From contig NW_003546250.1 in assembly GCF_000090795.2 (NCBI RefSeq), positions 704,287 through 768,286 of the forward strand: DNA of 64,000 nucleotides, read 5' to 3'. The translations under genes were made by a program, and so were the position numbers. This stretch comes from Amphimedon queenslandica (lineage: Eukaryota > Porifera > Demospongiae > Haplosclerida > Niphatidae). Below the pieces are notes generated by a model that saw nothing but the letters and a program-made list of their open reading frames with translations, was not told where the DNA came from and searched no databases. This document shows, one piece after another, positions 28,201 through 38,756 of the stretch (positions are counted from its first letter, which is position 1; the number at the start of each line of letters is the position of its first letter).

Positions 28201-31200
28201 GCAATGAGCATTATTTGGATTCTTGACTACAAAAATTCCAAATATCAAATCAGACATACCAATACATTTTATGACGTAATTAATGTTATGAGCTAAAAAT
28301 TTCAATCAACATTAATCAAACTTTATTTACTCATCCAGTAACGTAAGCACATGTATAAACTCCTCCAATGCACACATGTACTTTATACAGTTTAATAGAC
28401 ATGCTATACACAGGGCAATGGCATACACTGCTAATACTAGCCCAGAGACCATACACATTCCATTTACACAATGCATGTAGGCGAGATGACACGTGCAGCT
28501 GATGTTACTCAATAAATAAATTAGACAAAACATGAGAATTGTGTGACACACCTAGTCCCTACAATGGACATGCCTATATCTATAGCTTTTCGTCAAAATA
28601 CAAGCCCACGCTGTCTCTAACAGCTAAAATAATAAATGATTAATTTAGTCTACAAAGCATCTCTCTACTTAGTAAATAGCTGTGATCTAGTTCCCCACCT
28701 TCTTATAACTTCCCTTCTAGTCTACTTTCAGCCCATATTGTCTCTCTTACATCCATATATGTACATGAATGTAAACGTGTATATATATATATTTTTTTCT
28801 TTTCTCCCACTCTCTCTCCCTTGCCATCTTTTAGAGCCACTTCTTTAGATTGGGAGATTACTCTCCTTCTTCCTCTTCCTCTTTCTCTCTCTCATACAAT
28901 ACCTCATTAAGATCCATCACAATGATGTGCTTTAGCCCAGGCGTGTCTCCATTACTAGCTAAAGATGCAAAGATTGAGAGCTTGTCCTGAGAGCATACAA
29001 CAAGAGGTGTCTCTGTTTGTGAGAGTATAAATGATATTGTCTCCTTATCAGATGAAGCAGTTATTCCGACCTAAAGGAAAAGTTAATGATAAATTCAAAT
29101 TATTAATCCTAAACACTGTACTAATAAATCATAGTACAAGGTATTTTGTCAAAAATGACTTGGTGAGAATTCTCCATTTAAATAATTTTTCCTGATACAT
29201 ATTCATGTTCTTATGTTGTGCAAAAAATTTGAGCTCATTCCAACCAAAATTAAATTTTTAATGAATTTTTAAAGTTGCTCCAAAATTGGGACAAAGTCCC
29301 TGTACTATAGTACAGTGACTATGGCCAAATTTTGCCAAAAACAACTCGGTGAGATTTCTCCATTTTTATAATTTTTCCTGATACATATACATGTTCTTAT
29401 GTTGCATAGAAAGTTTGAGCTCATTCCAATCAAATTTTGATTTTTTACGAATTTTTAAAGTTGCTCCAAAATCGAGCTAAAGTCCCTGTACTATAGTACA
29501 GGGATTTTGGCCAAATTTTGCCAAAAATGAAAAGAAGAGAAATCTCTGTTTTTATAATTTTTTCTGATGCATATACATGTTCTTATGAAGTGTAGAAAGT
29601 TTGAGCTGATTCCAATCACATTTGGATTTTTTTACGAATTTTTAAAGTTGCTCCAAAATCGGGCAAAAGTCCCTGTACTATATAGTACAGGGATTTTGGC
29701 CAAATTTTGCCAAAAATGGATAGGTAAAATTTCTCCATTTTTATAATGTTTCCAGATACATATACATGTCTTTATGTTGTGTAGAAAGTTTGAGCTGATT
29801 CCAATCACATTTGAATTTTTTATGAATTTTTAAAGTTTCTCAAAAATCACAATGTACACGCAAGCATGGTAATTATTGTATCCACATCTTTGCTTACTAG
29901 AAGCTACAAAAATAAAACAATCATTGGAGCTCAAGGTACAAAAAATTTGGCCTCCTCTTTTTTATTTAATTCTCTTCATTTTATTGATAATGGAAATATT
30001 GAAAATGAACTCACAAATAGATAATATATGGTTGATGTACATGTATGTGTATATAAATGAAAAATTATTAATTTTATTTACTTACTGATGGTATTCCAAT
30101 TAAAGCACACGCATAGTCAGCAATATACCATTCCAGACGCACAACAGAACACAAAGCTATCAGGGGGGTGTGGTTTGTTCCAAGTAAATGGGCGTGGCTT
30201 GTTGACATCACGTGATACAATGACATAGCAAAACTTGTGACAAGTTGTTCAAGTACTTTGAAACTATTAATAAAAATAAATATTAAAATATTAAAAATAA
30301 ATCTATAGTTTAGTTACGAAATGTAAAATAAATTCTAAATGAGGAATAATTTTTTTTCAGAATAAAAAGAAAACCAGCTCTTAATAGCAAATTAAAAAAT
30401 TCATAATTAAAATTCTAATGTACATTATCCAACTCAATTTTTCTAAAGGAACTATTTTTAATAATTATATTTTTGTGACGATATTTGAATATTAACAATT
30501 ATTTTCATGAGCAAAATATTTTATAAAACAATTGATGCTATACTTAAAATTTCTACCTCTCTACATAAGCTAGTATAAATATTCTTAATACTATTTTTAC
30601 AACTTTTAGCAAAACCACAGTAATAAAAACAGTAAATAATGAACAAGTACTTGTAGTTAAAATAGAATTACTAAATCTCTTGTAGCGATGTTAATTGTGC
30701 TTGCATTAATTATTATAATTATACTATCATCTTTTATTAAGTGCATGAAGTGGTACAATAAGGAAAACCAAAATATGGAGGCCAGTGTTAATTTGTTCAA
30801 GAGCACATGCAGTGGTTTCCCATAGTGGTTGGTCATCAAAATTATCCACAAAACTCTACAGGATTCATTAAATTTAGTACCAAATGGAAAAGCTCACAAA
30901 CTGAACTAGCTGAGGAGGTCTGCTCTATAGCAGGATAATAAGAAAAAGCAACAAAATCAGAACAAAAAACTCAATACAAAAAATATTTAAAAATATCAAA
31001 AAATAAAACTAATAATTATCATCATGTAGTAACAGCCAATCATAAAACTAAATTAAATATAATTTATAATCATCGTTACTTATTATCATCATTAGGAAAT
31101 AACAAAGAATAATAGCAAGCAAACAATTAGCATTTACATCATTATTATACCGACTACAATAATATAAAACATATCAATGACACGTACTAAAATACTAAGT

Positions 31201-33231
31201 CTTATAGTAAAGGTAACAATACACCAAATAGCAAGGTAGTAGTAATACAGACTAAGACAATAGGGGATACTATGCTAACAAACACTGCTACTATTGAATG
31301 GGGAGTGCACCACATGTGTCCTCTAACCACCACAGAGGGTCGAGGTGAATATCAAATTAATTGAGGGCACCACTCCCTGTCTGTGAAGTGTGTGCCTCAC
31401 CCAATACCACAGACTATCATTACAAGATTAAATGGACTTTATACTGATTCATTTAATGATGAGAAGGAAACAGAGTGAGAGGGAAAGAGAGAGAGTAAAG
31501 ATGAAGGAACATAGGGAGACTTTGCTGTTGTAGTATAAGTATAAATGGATATATTTAATACAAACCTTATATATTCATATCTTTGCCTTGATTCAATGTA
31601 AGTCCCTATGGCTGGTCTGTCAGCATAACACCTACACATAACAAAATGGAGATACAATAGTAGGATGATGGTGATTGCTTTCATGCACATTCAAGCTCTT
31701 ATTTTTTATCTCCTGACCTGAACATTCTTAAAAGGATTTCTTCCAAAGTCCCTTCGGCCATAACCTCTCTAACAATGGCAGCATTGCTCCTTTAAAATAA
31801 AATTAAAAGTGTTAAGTAGATCCAAGCAAAAACATGCCATTGTGGCTGCTACTGAACAACCACAATGACATGAAAATCATATATCAATAGAACAATATCA
31901 ACTGAACACAAACAGTTTAGAACTAAGCAGTACAACTATCTCTCCCAAGCAGCAGTGTTACCATAAGGCCTCGCACTTTCTTGCTCTAATTGCAAGGAAG
32001 AATGCTACAGTGCAAACTGATAATTGCCAATTATTACACTTCTAATGGTTTGTGTCACTTAATGCAATCAAGAGAGTATTACAATGGTAACTCTACCCAG
32101 CACACACCCAACATTGATATTTGTACACACGATATACATTAAATAAGGTAGCTCAACTGATACTTTATTCAATAGCATAAGATTAGTTTCAGCTTAGTTC
32201 CTGGATAGTGTAAAATGAGTTACTACCGTATAAATCTATATTGCAAATATATCATTATAAGCCTAGTGCACTGACTACTTGTGAAAGTAACTAAAAAGCT
32301 AACAGCTATTTCTATGGCATAGCGTGACATTCTTTGGGTCATTTATTAAATACTAGCACCCACCATGTAACAGCTTGCAGGGCTTTTAAATAAATTAGCT
32401 GTATCATGCAGAGCTACAGCACATAATCAATACATACATGTAGATGCACACATCAATATATGTAGGTTTTACCTAGTTTCACAGGTGAAAGTGTGCAGGT
32501 GATCAAAATTCCGTACATGTTCATCAACAATCTCTCCTTTCTCATAGCACGACTGGCATAGATCAAAACTATCAGGGCAATCGTCGCAATTGTACCTTTT
32601 ACTACCTTCCTAGGGGAATAGGGTAAGAGGGAAGTTTGGGATGTTGTGTAGTATCAAATTAGATTAAATAAATTATAATACTATGTCCTGTCACACCAAA
32701 AATTCCAACCATGATGCTGCAGATGAGAAATCAAATTATCATAAAGCTAATTATGTTCATCTACAACGAAAACAGTCACACAAATGATAATAGTGCAACA
32801 TTTATGGGTTGAGAGTCAAACTGACTCTCTCTTTAACTAATTAAATATTGCAACAGTTGATATTTCAAGTATTATAATGATGCAAGATATCATTACACAC
32901 ATATATATACACACTACATTCCCAAATAAGCACCATCATAGTATATTAGTACTTTAGAGTCATGCAACAATTCAATATTGTGTAAATAATGGTACTCAAG
33001 CAAACAAACATCATTTAGATATAGCCCATCTTGTAGTAAATATAATAGATCATTAATACACTTCTATTCACACACTTCTATTCTATTCCCACAGCCATCA
33101 CATCCATACTGTTGGAGTTCACCAAAATAAGGCTCAGATATTTCCTTTATCTCATCATTACTGCTCCTCTGTTCCCTGCCAGGCAGAAGGTTTGCAAGAC
33201 TCTGCAGTGTTTTCTTCAAAATTCCAGCCAT
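12710..33231 (-). CDS. Carboxylic-acid-reductase-like enzyme: ZZ finger - adenylation - carrier - thioester reductase (20 exons, 1306 aa)
   Basis: Exons: 33231-33076, 32609-32473, 31789-31718, 31631-31566, 30263-30086, 29070-28903, 26755-26640, 26120-26009, 25929-25795, 23532-23415, 23145-22907, 22340-21893, 19909-19636, 19060-18441, 18247-17972, 17122-16978, 15475-15377, 14932-14754, 14602-14486, 12975-12710. All phases match. Residues 42-93 form a ZZ zinc finger (Cys44, 47, 60, 63, 70, 73; His83, 89, 91). The adenylation domain (about 120-735) has YTSGSTGTPKG at 309-319, YGTTE at 495-499, TGD at 565-567 and KLSQGEFV at 588-595, the last typical of bacterial carboxylic acid reductases. The carrier domain has GGDS with phosphopantetheine site Ser791. 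The thioester reductase has TGSTGFLG at 918-925, Ser1068/1069, and Tyr1094/Lys1098 (YxxxK). Known chemistry of this order: acid to acyl-AMP to thioester to aldehyde. It needs a phosphopantetheinyl transferase. The substrate is unknown; a fatty or aryl acid is likely. All catalytic residues are present, so it should be active. Confidence 0.9.
12976..14485. other. Long last intron of the reductase gene
   Basis: About 1.5 kb without a recognisable gene on either strand. Open frames in it are short and lack motifs. No repeat beyond the microsatellite at its 3' end. Confidence 0.6.
12983..13036. repeat. (ATA)n/(GATA) microsatellite next to the last intron acceptor of the reductase gene
   Basis: An interrupted ATA/ATG run lies directly upstream (in transcript sense) of the final exon. 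On the sense strand it reads TTAT repeats and may form part of the pyrimidine-rich acceptor region. Confidence 0.85.
17141..17202. repeat. (GA)n microsatellite in reductase intron
   Basis: A run of about 31 AG dinucleotides lies 19 bp upstream of the acceptor of exon 16. On the sense strand it is a pure CT run, so it can serve as an unusually long polypyrimidine tract. Confidence 0.95.
19910..21892. other. Long intron 12 of the reductase gene
   Basis: Nearly 2 kb between exons 12 and 13. I see no additional exon, no gene and no tandem array, only scattered simple sequence such as a GA/GGG patch near 20858-20880. Confidence 0.6.
23194..23275. repeat. (TAA)n microsatellite in reductase intron 10
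   Basis: Two TAA blocks are separated by a TGATAT spacer that itself recurs, suggesting local duplication of an interrupted array. Confidence 0.93.
23533..25794. other. Long intron 9 of the reductase gene, with CT-rich simple sequence
   Basis: About 2.3 kb. It contains CT-rich tracts at 24745-24830 and a clean (CT)n run at about 25195-25238. No gene or extra exon could be supported. Confidence 0.65.
26756..28902. other. Long intron 6 of the reductase gene
   Basis: About 2.1 kb. A purine-rich GAGA/GGAG tract occupies about 26765-26880 beside the acceptor (pyrimidine-rich on the sense strand). The rest is AT-rich with no supported gene. Confidence 0.6.
29120..29850. repeat. Dispersed palindromic repeat, four tandem units, in reductase intron 5
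   Basis: Units of about 186-187 bp, with palindrome cores starting near 29298, 29484 and 29671 and a fourth unit whose core is lost. Each core reads CCCTGTACTATAGTACAGGG or a close variant; the third has an extra TA at the centre. Flanking blocks (gccaaaaatgg, tttttataatttttcctgat, gtagaaagtttgagct) recur in the same order. Confidence 0.92.
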
Positions 33232-33568
33232 TCTGCGCCCCCCTCCCTCAGACGGGCTGGATCCAAGTGACAGCCACTTCGTTTTGAGGAGAAAGGAAAG
33301 GGGAAGGAGGCACAGGAGATAATGGGAGACAGAGAAACGTCAGAGTATAAACTCAGATCTTATTTATAGGGTGTACCATGAGGAGGAGGAGTGGCTCACC
33401 TCGCCCTAGCCCTCCTTATTAAAATAGGTGGAGTCGAGTTATCAAAAAAGGTGGAGACCTAATTTTCGCGGCAGTTTTCCCGCAAACTCTTAAATTTTTA
33501 GTCACGTGGCCTTTCACTAGTTTCTCCTCTCGTTTTAAACTTTTACCTCACTTTAGGCTCACTTTTAG
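33232..33568. promoter_or_regulatory. 337-bp bidirectional promoter region with E-box and E2F-like site
   Basis: The reductase gene and the aldo-keto reductase fusion start on opposite strands across this stretch. It is less AT-rich than its surroundings. TTTCCCGC at 33476-33483 matches the E2F core TTTSSCGC, and CACGTG at 33503-33508 is a canonical E-box. Use of either site is inference. Confidence 0.55.
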
Positions 33569-36500
33569 ATGATCCAAGAAGGAGAAGAGGCTCTACTAGC
33601 TGGAGACCTGGATAAAGCAAACTGGGTCTTGGACAGCTTAATATTTCTGGACCCAGCACGTTCCTCTGAGCTATGGCAGAGAGGACTGTGTCTTTATTAT
33701 TCTCATCGTTACGAGGAGGGGATGGCTCAGTTTGAAAGAAACATGGACACCAATGGAAGCGACCCAGAGGAGGTTCTTTGGCATTTCTTCTGCAAGTCTC
33801 GGCTGATGGGTTTTGAAGAGGCACGCAGGGACGGGTTCTTAAAGTTACGGTCTCGGACTGACTCCGAGGTCGTGGTTCCAATGTCTCAAGTTTTGGATCT
33901 TTTTCACGGGAAAGGGAGCGTGGACGAAGTGATAAGAGTAGCCACTTCTGTGACGCCAGATAATAGTGAGTATTAATATTAATTAATAATAAAATATTAT
34001 TTAACTTATTAATTAATTAATAGTTATTGAAAGTTATAACGGGGCTAATGCACTAGGCTATGCACACTTCTATGTTGGGTTCTACTACCAGCTGCAAGGT
34101 TTGGTTGGTCCTGCTTATCCTCACTTTAAACGAGCGGCTAAGATTGGTAACAAGGACTACATGGGACGACTGATGAGTATTCACTTTAAAACTTTTCGTA
34201 AAACCTTATGCCAAGACCTAACACTGATAGAAGGAGGAGGGACAGGAGAGATTATGTATGGTGGATGGCAGTTATCTAGTGGCCATGATCTTACTCAAGG
34301 CAGTGGATTTGATACAGGTAACTAATAATAATGTACATATCAATGATAATAATTACACTGTACACTTGTATATACAGCTATTCCAGTCTATTATTGTTTG
34401 TATTGTTGCATTAAAGCATGATGGGAATCGTCACAAAATTTTTAAAAAATATTATTTCTGTAGTCACTATCTTATCAAAGTTGTTGGAAGCCATTGATAA
34501 TGGTGTGAGAGTGTTTGACTGTGGTGACATATACACAGGAGTTGAGCTACTCTATGGTCGACTGATAGAGGCTCATGCAGGAAGAGGTGGAAGAAGAGAA
34601 GACATCAAAATACATACTAAATTAGTACCAGACCTTGACGTTATTAAAAGAGGTGGGGTCAATGAGTCGTATGTCCGTGGAGTTATACGGAGATCCTTAA
34701 ATCGTTTGAAGTCTTTGTATGTTGATCTTGTTCAGTTGCATTGGTGGGAATGGTCTTCTCCTGGAGTTATGGATGCTTTGCATGTTCTTGGATCACTTCA
34801 GAAAGAAGGGATCGTAAGAAAGATTGGTCTGACTAACTTCAACGCTGAGCAAACTAAAGAAATAATCGAAGGAACTGAAATAAGAATTAATAGTATACAA
34901 GTAATGGAGATGAAGAGAGTGTGTGGAGTTGTAGCAGGTTTCTCATGCTTAACGAGATATAAACTTCATGAGCTGATGTACAGTATATTGCAACTTTAAA
35001 AATTCATAAAAAATTCAAACTTGATCGGAATCAGCTCAAATTTAAAACATAACATAAGAAAATGTATATGTATTAGGAAAAAGTATAAAAATGGAGAAAT
35101 CTCACTTTGCCATTTTTGGCGAAATTTGGCCAAAGTCCCTGTACTATAGTACAGGGACTTTGGCCCAATTTTGGAGCAACTTTAAAAATTTGTAAAAAAA
35201 TTTAATTTTTTTCAGAATGAGCTCAAACTTTCTATGCAACATAAGAACATGTATATGCATCAGGAAACATAATAAAAATGGAGAAATCTCACCTAGCCAT
35301 TTTTGGTAAAATTTGCCCAAAATCCCTGTACTATAGTACAGGGATTTTCGCCCAATTTTTGGAGTAACTTTAAAAATTTGTAAAAAATCCAATTTTCATC
35401 AGAATGAGCTCAAACTTTGTACACAACATAAGAACATGTATATGTATCAGGAAAAAATTTTTAAATGGAGAAATCTTACCTAGCCATTTTTGGCGAAATT
35501 TGGCCAAAATCCCTGTACTGACAAGGTACTGTATCCATAGACAAGAAGCTACATAAGCACTATGCTAAAATCCTTTGGGAAGCCATGCACATAGCAAAGA
35601 TTTTATATATTTACGTTTATTTTTTAATTATTTGATTAGGTGCAGCTGTCAGTTATAGACCAGCGTCCGATCAAAAGTGGGCTTGTCACATTATGCAATG
35701 AAAATAATGTGAAGATATTTGCTTATGGAGTGTTAGCTGGAGGCTTTCTCACTGATCAGTGGATAGGGAAACCAAAGCCCTCCAATGTGTGTGTGTAAAG
35801 TTTTTGTAATAAAAATATTTTAATTTTATTTATTTATTTTTAGTTTTCAAATCGCAGTTTGGTCAAGTATCAATTGATTATTGATGACTTTGGCTCGTGG
35901 GATTTGTTCCAGGATCTTCTCTCTGTCCTTCATTCAGTTGCTCTCTCACACTCTCCCCTCACTGTACAGGCCACACCTGATGATGTCATACAGATTGATC
36001 ATGTGACTGTTGCCATGGTTGCAATAGCATACGTGTTACGACTACCAGAAGTGGGTGGGGTCATTTTAGGAACTCTTAACATGAGGTTAGCTACTGTTTA
36101 CTTTTAAAAACTTTAATTAATCTCTCTTTTATCAGTCATTTAAGGGAAAGTCTTTTAGCAAAACATCTAGTTTTATCCGACAAAGATCTCTCTGACATTG
36201 ATCATGTTTTAAATAAAGGGCATGGTCCAGGAGGTGTGGTTTATGGTCTAGAGCGTGACAGGGAGGGTCGTCATGGTTCCATTATGAAGTATAATCTGAA
36301 CCAGTTGAATTCCCCTGCTCATTTTGAAGAGATATGTAACCGGTAAGTTAAAAACAATAATATTATAATTTCAATCATTTTTTCCACTCATAGTTTTATT
36401 GAAGTCTATTTCTCTGCTTATCCTGTTGAAGCAACTCGAACTGGTTATTGCCCTTTCATCAAAGCTTCGCCAAATATCAAACTTCAAATGCCGTCACCTT

Positions 36501-38284
36501 TTTTAATGAAAGACGCGTACGCCTATCATTCAATTAAATGTCTCTCGTATGGTCACTTGTTAAACATTAGCAGTGAGGATCAGGTGGCGTCGTATATTGA
36601 TCGAGTGAGAGCTTTGTTGATTGAGATTGAATCAATCAGTGAAGATAATCTCTCCCTTGATCAGATAATCGATAGAAAGTTAATCATCTCACAGCTTAAC
36701 CTAGAGCTCGTGAAATGGTCAGAAGTAGCAATGCACGAAAGAGATCCTGCCATTTATATGCCGTTTGACGCATTGAACTACCTTCTACCTACCTGGGGAG
36801 GTGATAGCAGCTGTGAGAAAGGAAGAGAAGATGCTGTATATTACCCGGGGACCCTTTCCCCCTCTATTCATTATAGGCTGTCAGCTTTGCTCTCTCGTCT
36901 TCGTCAAATTCCTATTTGTCTTCAGAATGGTGTGAAAAACCTCAAGAAACCTATCCATCTCCTGACGCAGAGGGCTTTAAAACTCTGTGATAGCTTTTCT
37001 CATTTTCTTAGAGTTGATCTTCCCTCATTAGTGGAACAAATGTCTACTGCCCACTCTTCCTTACTACTAGATATTGCTAGGGCAGCCAAGGTAGCATCTG
37101 ATGCTGTTGTTCACTATAAATCATTACTGGCCACTGATGTACTACCTAGATCATCTGATTCTTATGCTTCTCTTGGCAGACCAGTATATGATAAGCTATT
37201 AGCTTTTGGCCACTTTATAAGTGACAGTTCAGCATTACTGAAGTCGGGAGAAGAGCATTTTTCTCTTGTCAAAAAGCAACTGAGAGAGTTGGCGGATGAA
37301 ATAGATTCTGATAGGAACTGGTACCAGATTACTGAGGATATTATCCGCTCGCTTCATCCGTCAGCTAAAAACCTCCTCCAGTCCTACTTGGACGAAATAG
37401 CTCGAGCTAAGACTCATGTCAAGGAACATAGACTTGTTCCTGATTTACCAGCTGACGAGAGAGTCGTTGGGTTCTATACACCGTCTTTTCTAGTCCCCTT
37501 CTCTCCTTTTGGGGATTTCCTTAACCCTCCACCATTTTCTTCTTATGCTACCTCACCTCTTCAAAACAAACCTGATCTTGTGACTGGTTATCTTATGCTT
37601 CATTCAGTTGCAGGTAGATCTCTTTCTCCCCCTGAGGAAGAGAAGCTCCTACGATCTCATGACTACACGTGGATAAGCGTCATAGCTCCACACGAGTGCT
37701 ATCCTGGTCATCATCTTCAGATCCTCTTCTCTCAAACTCATCCCAGGATTATGAGACGGTTTTACGAGTCTCCATACTTTTATGAGGGTTGGGGACTGTA
37801 TTGTGAACAGCTTGCTTTTGAAACTGGGTTTTTCAATAAAGGCCTGGAGATAAGAGATAAAACAGAGGAGTCAGAGGCGAGAAGGGAAAGTAAAAAGATT
37901 CCAAACTCTCGATATGAAAAGTTGGCACGTTTAACTCAATTAAGGTTACAGCTGTGGAGAGCAGCACGAGTTATACTTGACATTAAGCTTCATAGGAATG
38001 AGATGACACTTGAAGACGTCCGCTTGTTTCTCCTTCAAGAGATCCTTTTTGACTCTCGCTCTGTAGATGGAGAGGTGAACATGTACATATCAAGGCCCAC
38101 ATATGCACCATGTTACATAGCTGGATACTTAGAGCTCATGGACTTGAGAGAGAGGAGGAGGAAGGAGTATGAGGAGGAGAAGAGAGACTTTGATTTAAGT
38201 TTGTTTCATAGTGAGGTGCTACAATCTGGCTGTCTACCTTTCCCTTTGTTACATGAACTTTTATCAGTGAGAAACAAGCATTAG
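33569..38284 (+). CDS. TPR-like / aldo-keto reductase / DUF885 metallopeptidase fusion (7 exons, 1204 aa)
   Basis: Exons 33569-33965, 34024-34317, 34464-34900, 35640-35786, 35844-36085, 36136-36342 and 36394-38284 form one frame; a stop codon directly precedes the ATG. Residues 1-200 are helical and TPR-like (Leu-Trp-Gln-Arg-Gly-Leu with Tyr-Glu-Glu-Gly patterns). Residues about 205-575 are an aldo-keto reductase with the full tetrad Asp249, Tyr254, Lys283, His323 and a Gly-Leu-Thr-Asn-Phe strand. Residues about 580-1204 match bacterial-type DUF885: HECYPGHH at 1008-1015, then Glu-Gly-Trp-Gly-Leu-Tyr-Cys-Glu, the presumed metal ligands. Aldo-keto reductases reduce aldehydes with NADPH; DUF885 proteins are putative zinc peptidases. 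The junction lies within exons 6-7 and is spliced in phase, so this is one polypeptide unless transcripts end early. It sits head to head with the carboxylic acid reductase-like gene. No signal peptide is seen. Confidence 0.85.
34980..35525. repeat. Dispersed palindromic repeat, three units, in AKR fusion intron 3
   Basis: This array is in inverse orientation to the one at 29120. Cores lie at about 35137, 35324 and 35511, so the spacing is 187 bp twice. The third core is cut in the middle of the palindrome, after CCCTGTACT. Confidence 0.93.
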
Positions 38285-38756
38285 TGATGCCTGAAGATGT
38301 TCTTAAGAATATTCTCACACTATTACTCTTTATTGTTTTGTTTCTGCTATATAATACGTTGTTTATGCTTTATTTAAATGTTAGTGAAACTTTGAGGTTG
38401 TATTTTTGAAACTAACTAATGTTTTTGTACAAGCAACTGTCATATTGACATTAGATGTGAAGCATAAACCTGTTACTGGCCATTAAAGTATATGTAAGCA
38501 TAATGTTAATTGATGCTTGTTTACAAGTTTGACAAGATGGTTATGATTTTCTATTGTGACAGTTACAAGTGAGAGTCAAATGTAGTTATGAATACAGTGT
38601 CTATTGATATCATTGAGTGTATGTTCTCAGAATAGTTTTGTGTTCGTTGTCCAAAAATGGGAATTTTTCACTTTCAATGTAGTGTTTATTAGTTGCAAGT
38701 GCATGTAGTGTATTATTATACTGAAGCTGTTGACAGTTGACTAGTTTGCTGCTGCA
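38285..38756. other. Intergenic region between AKR fusion and FN3 receptor
   Basis: AT-rich 472 bp expected to hold the 3' UTR of the fusion gene and the promoter of the receptor. No gene, repeat or clear signal seen. Confidence 0.5.

Noticed and set aside
36488-38284. DUF885 as a separate gene starting at the internal Met at 36488
   Set aside because: The frame continues upstream through two in-phase introns into the aldo-keto reductase with no stop, so a fusion is the simpler reading.
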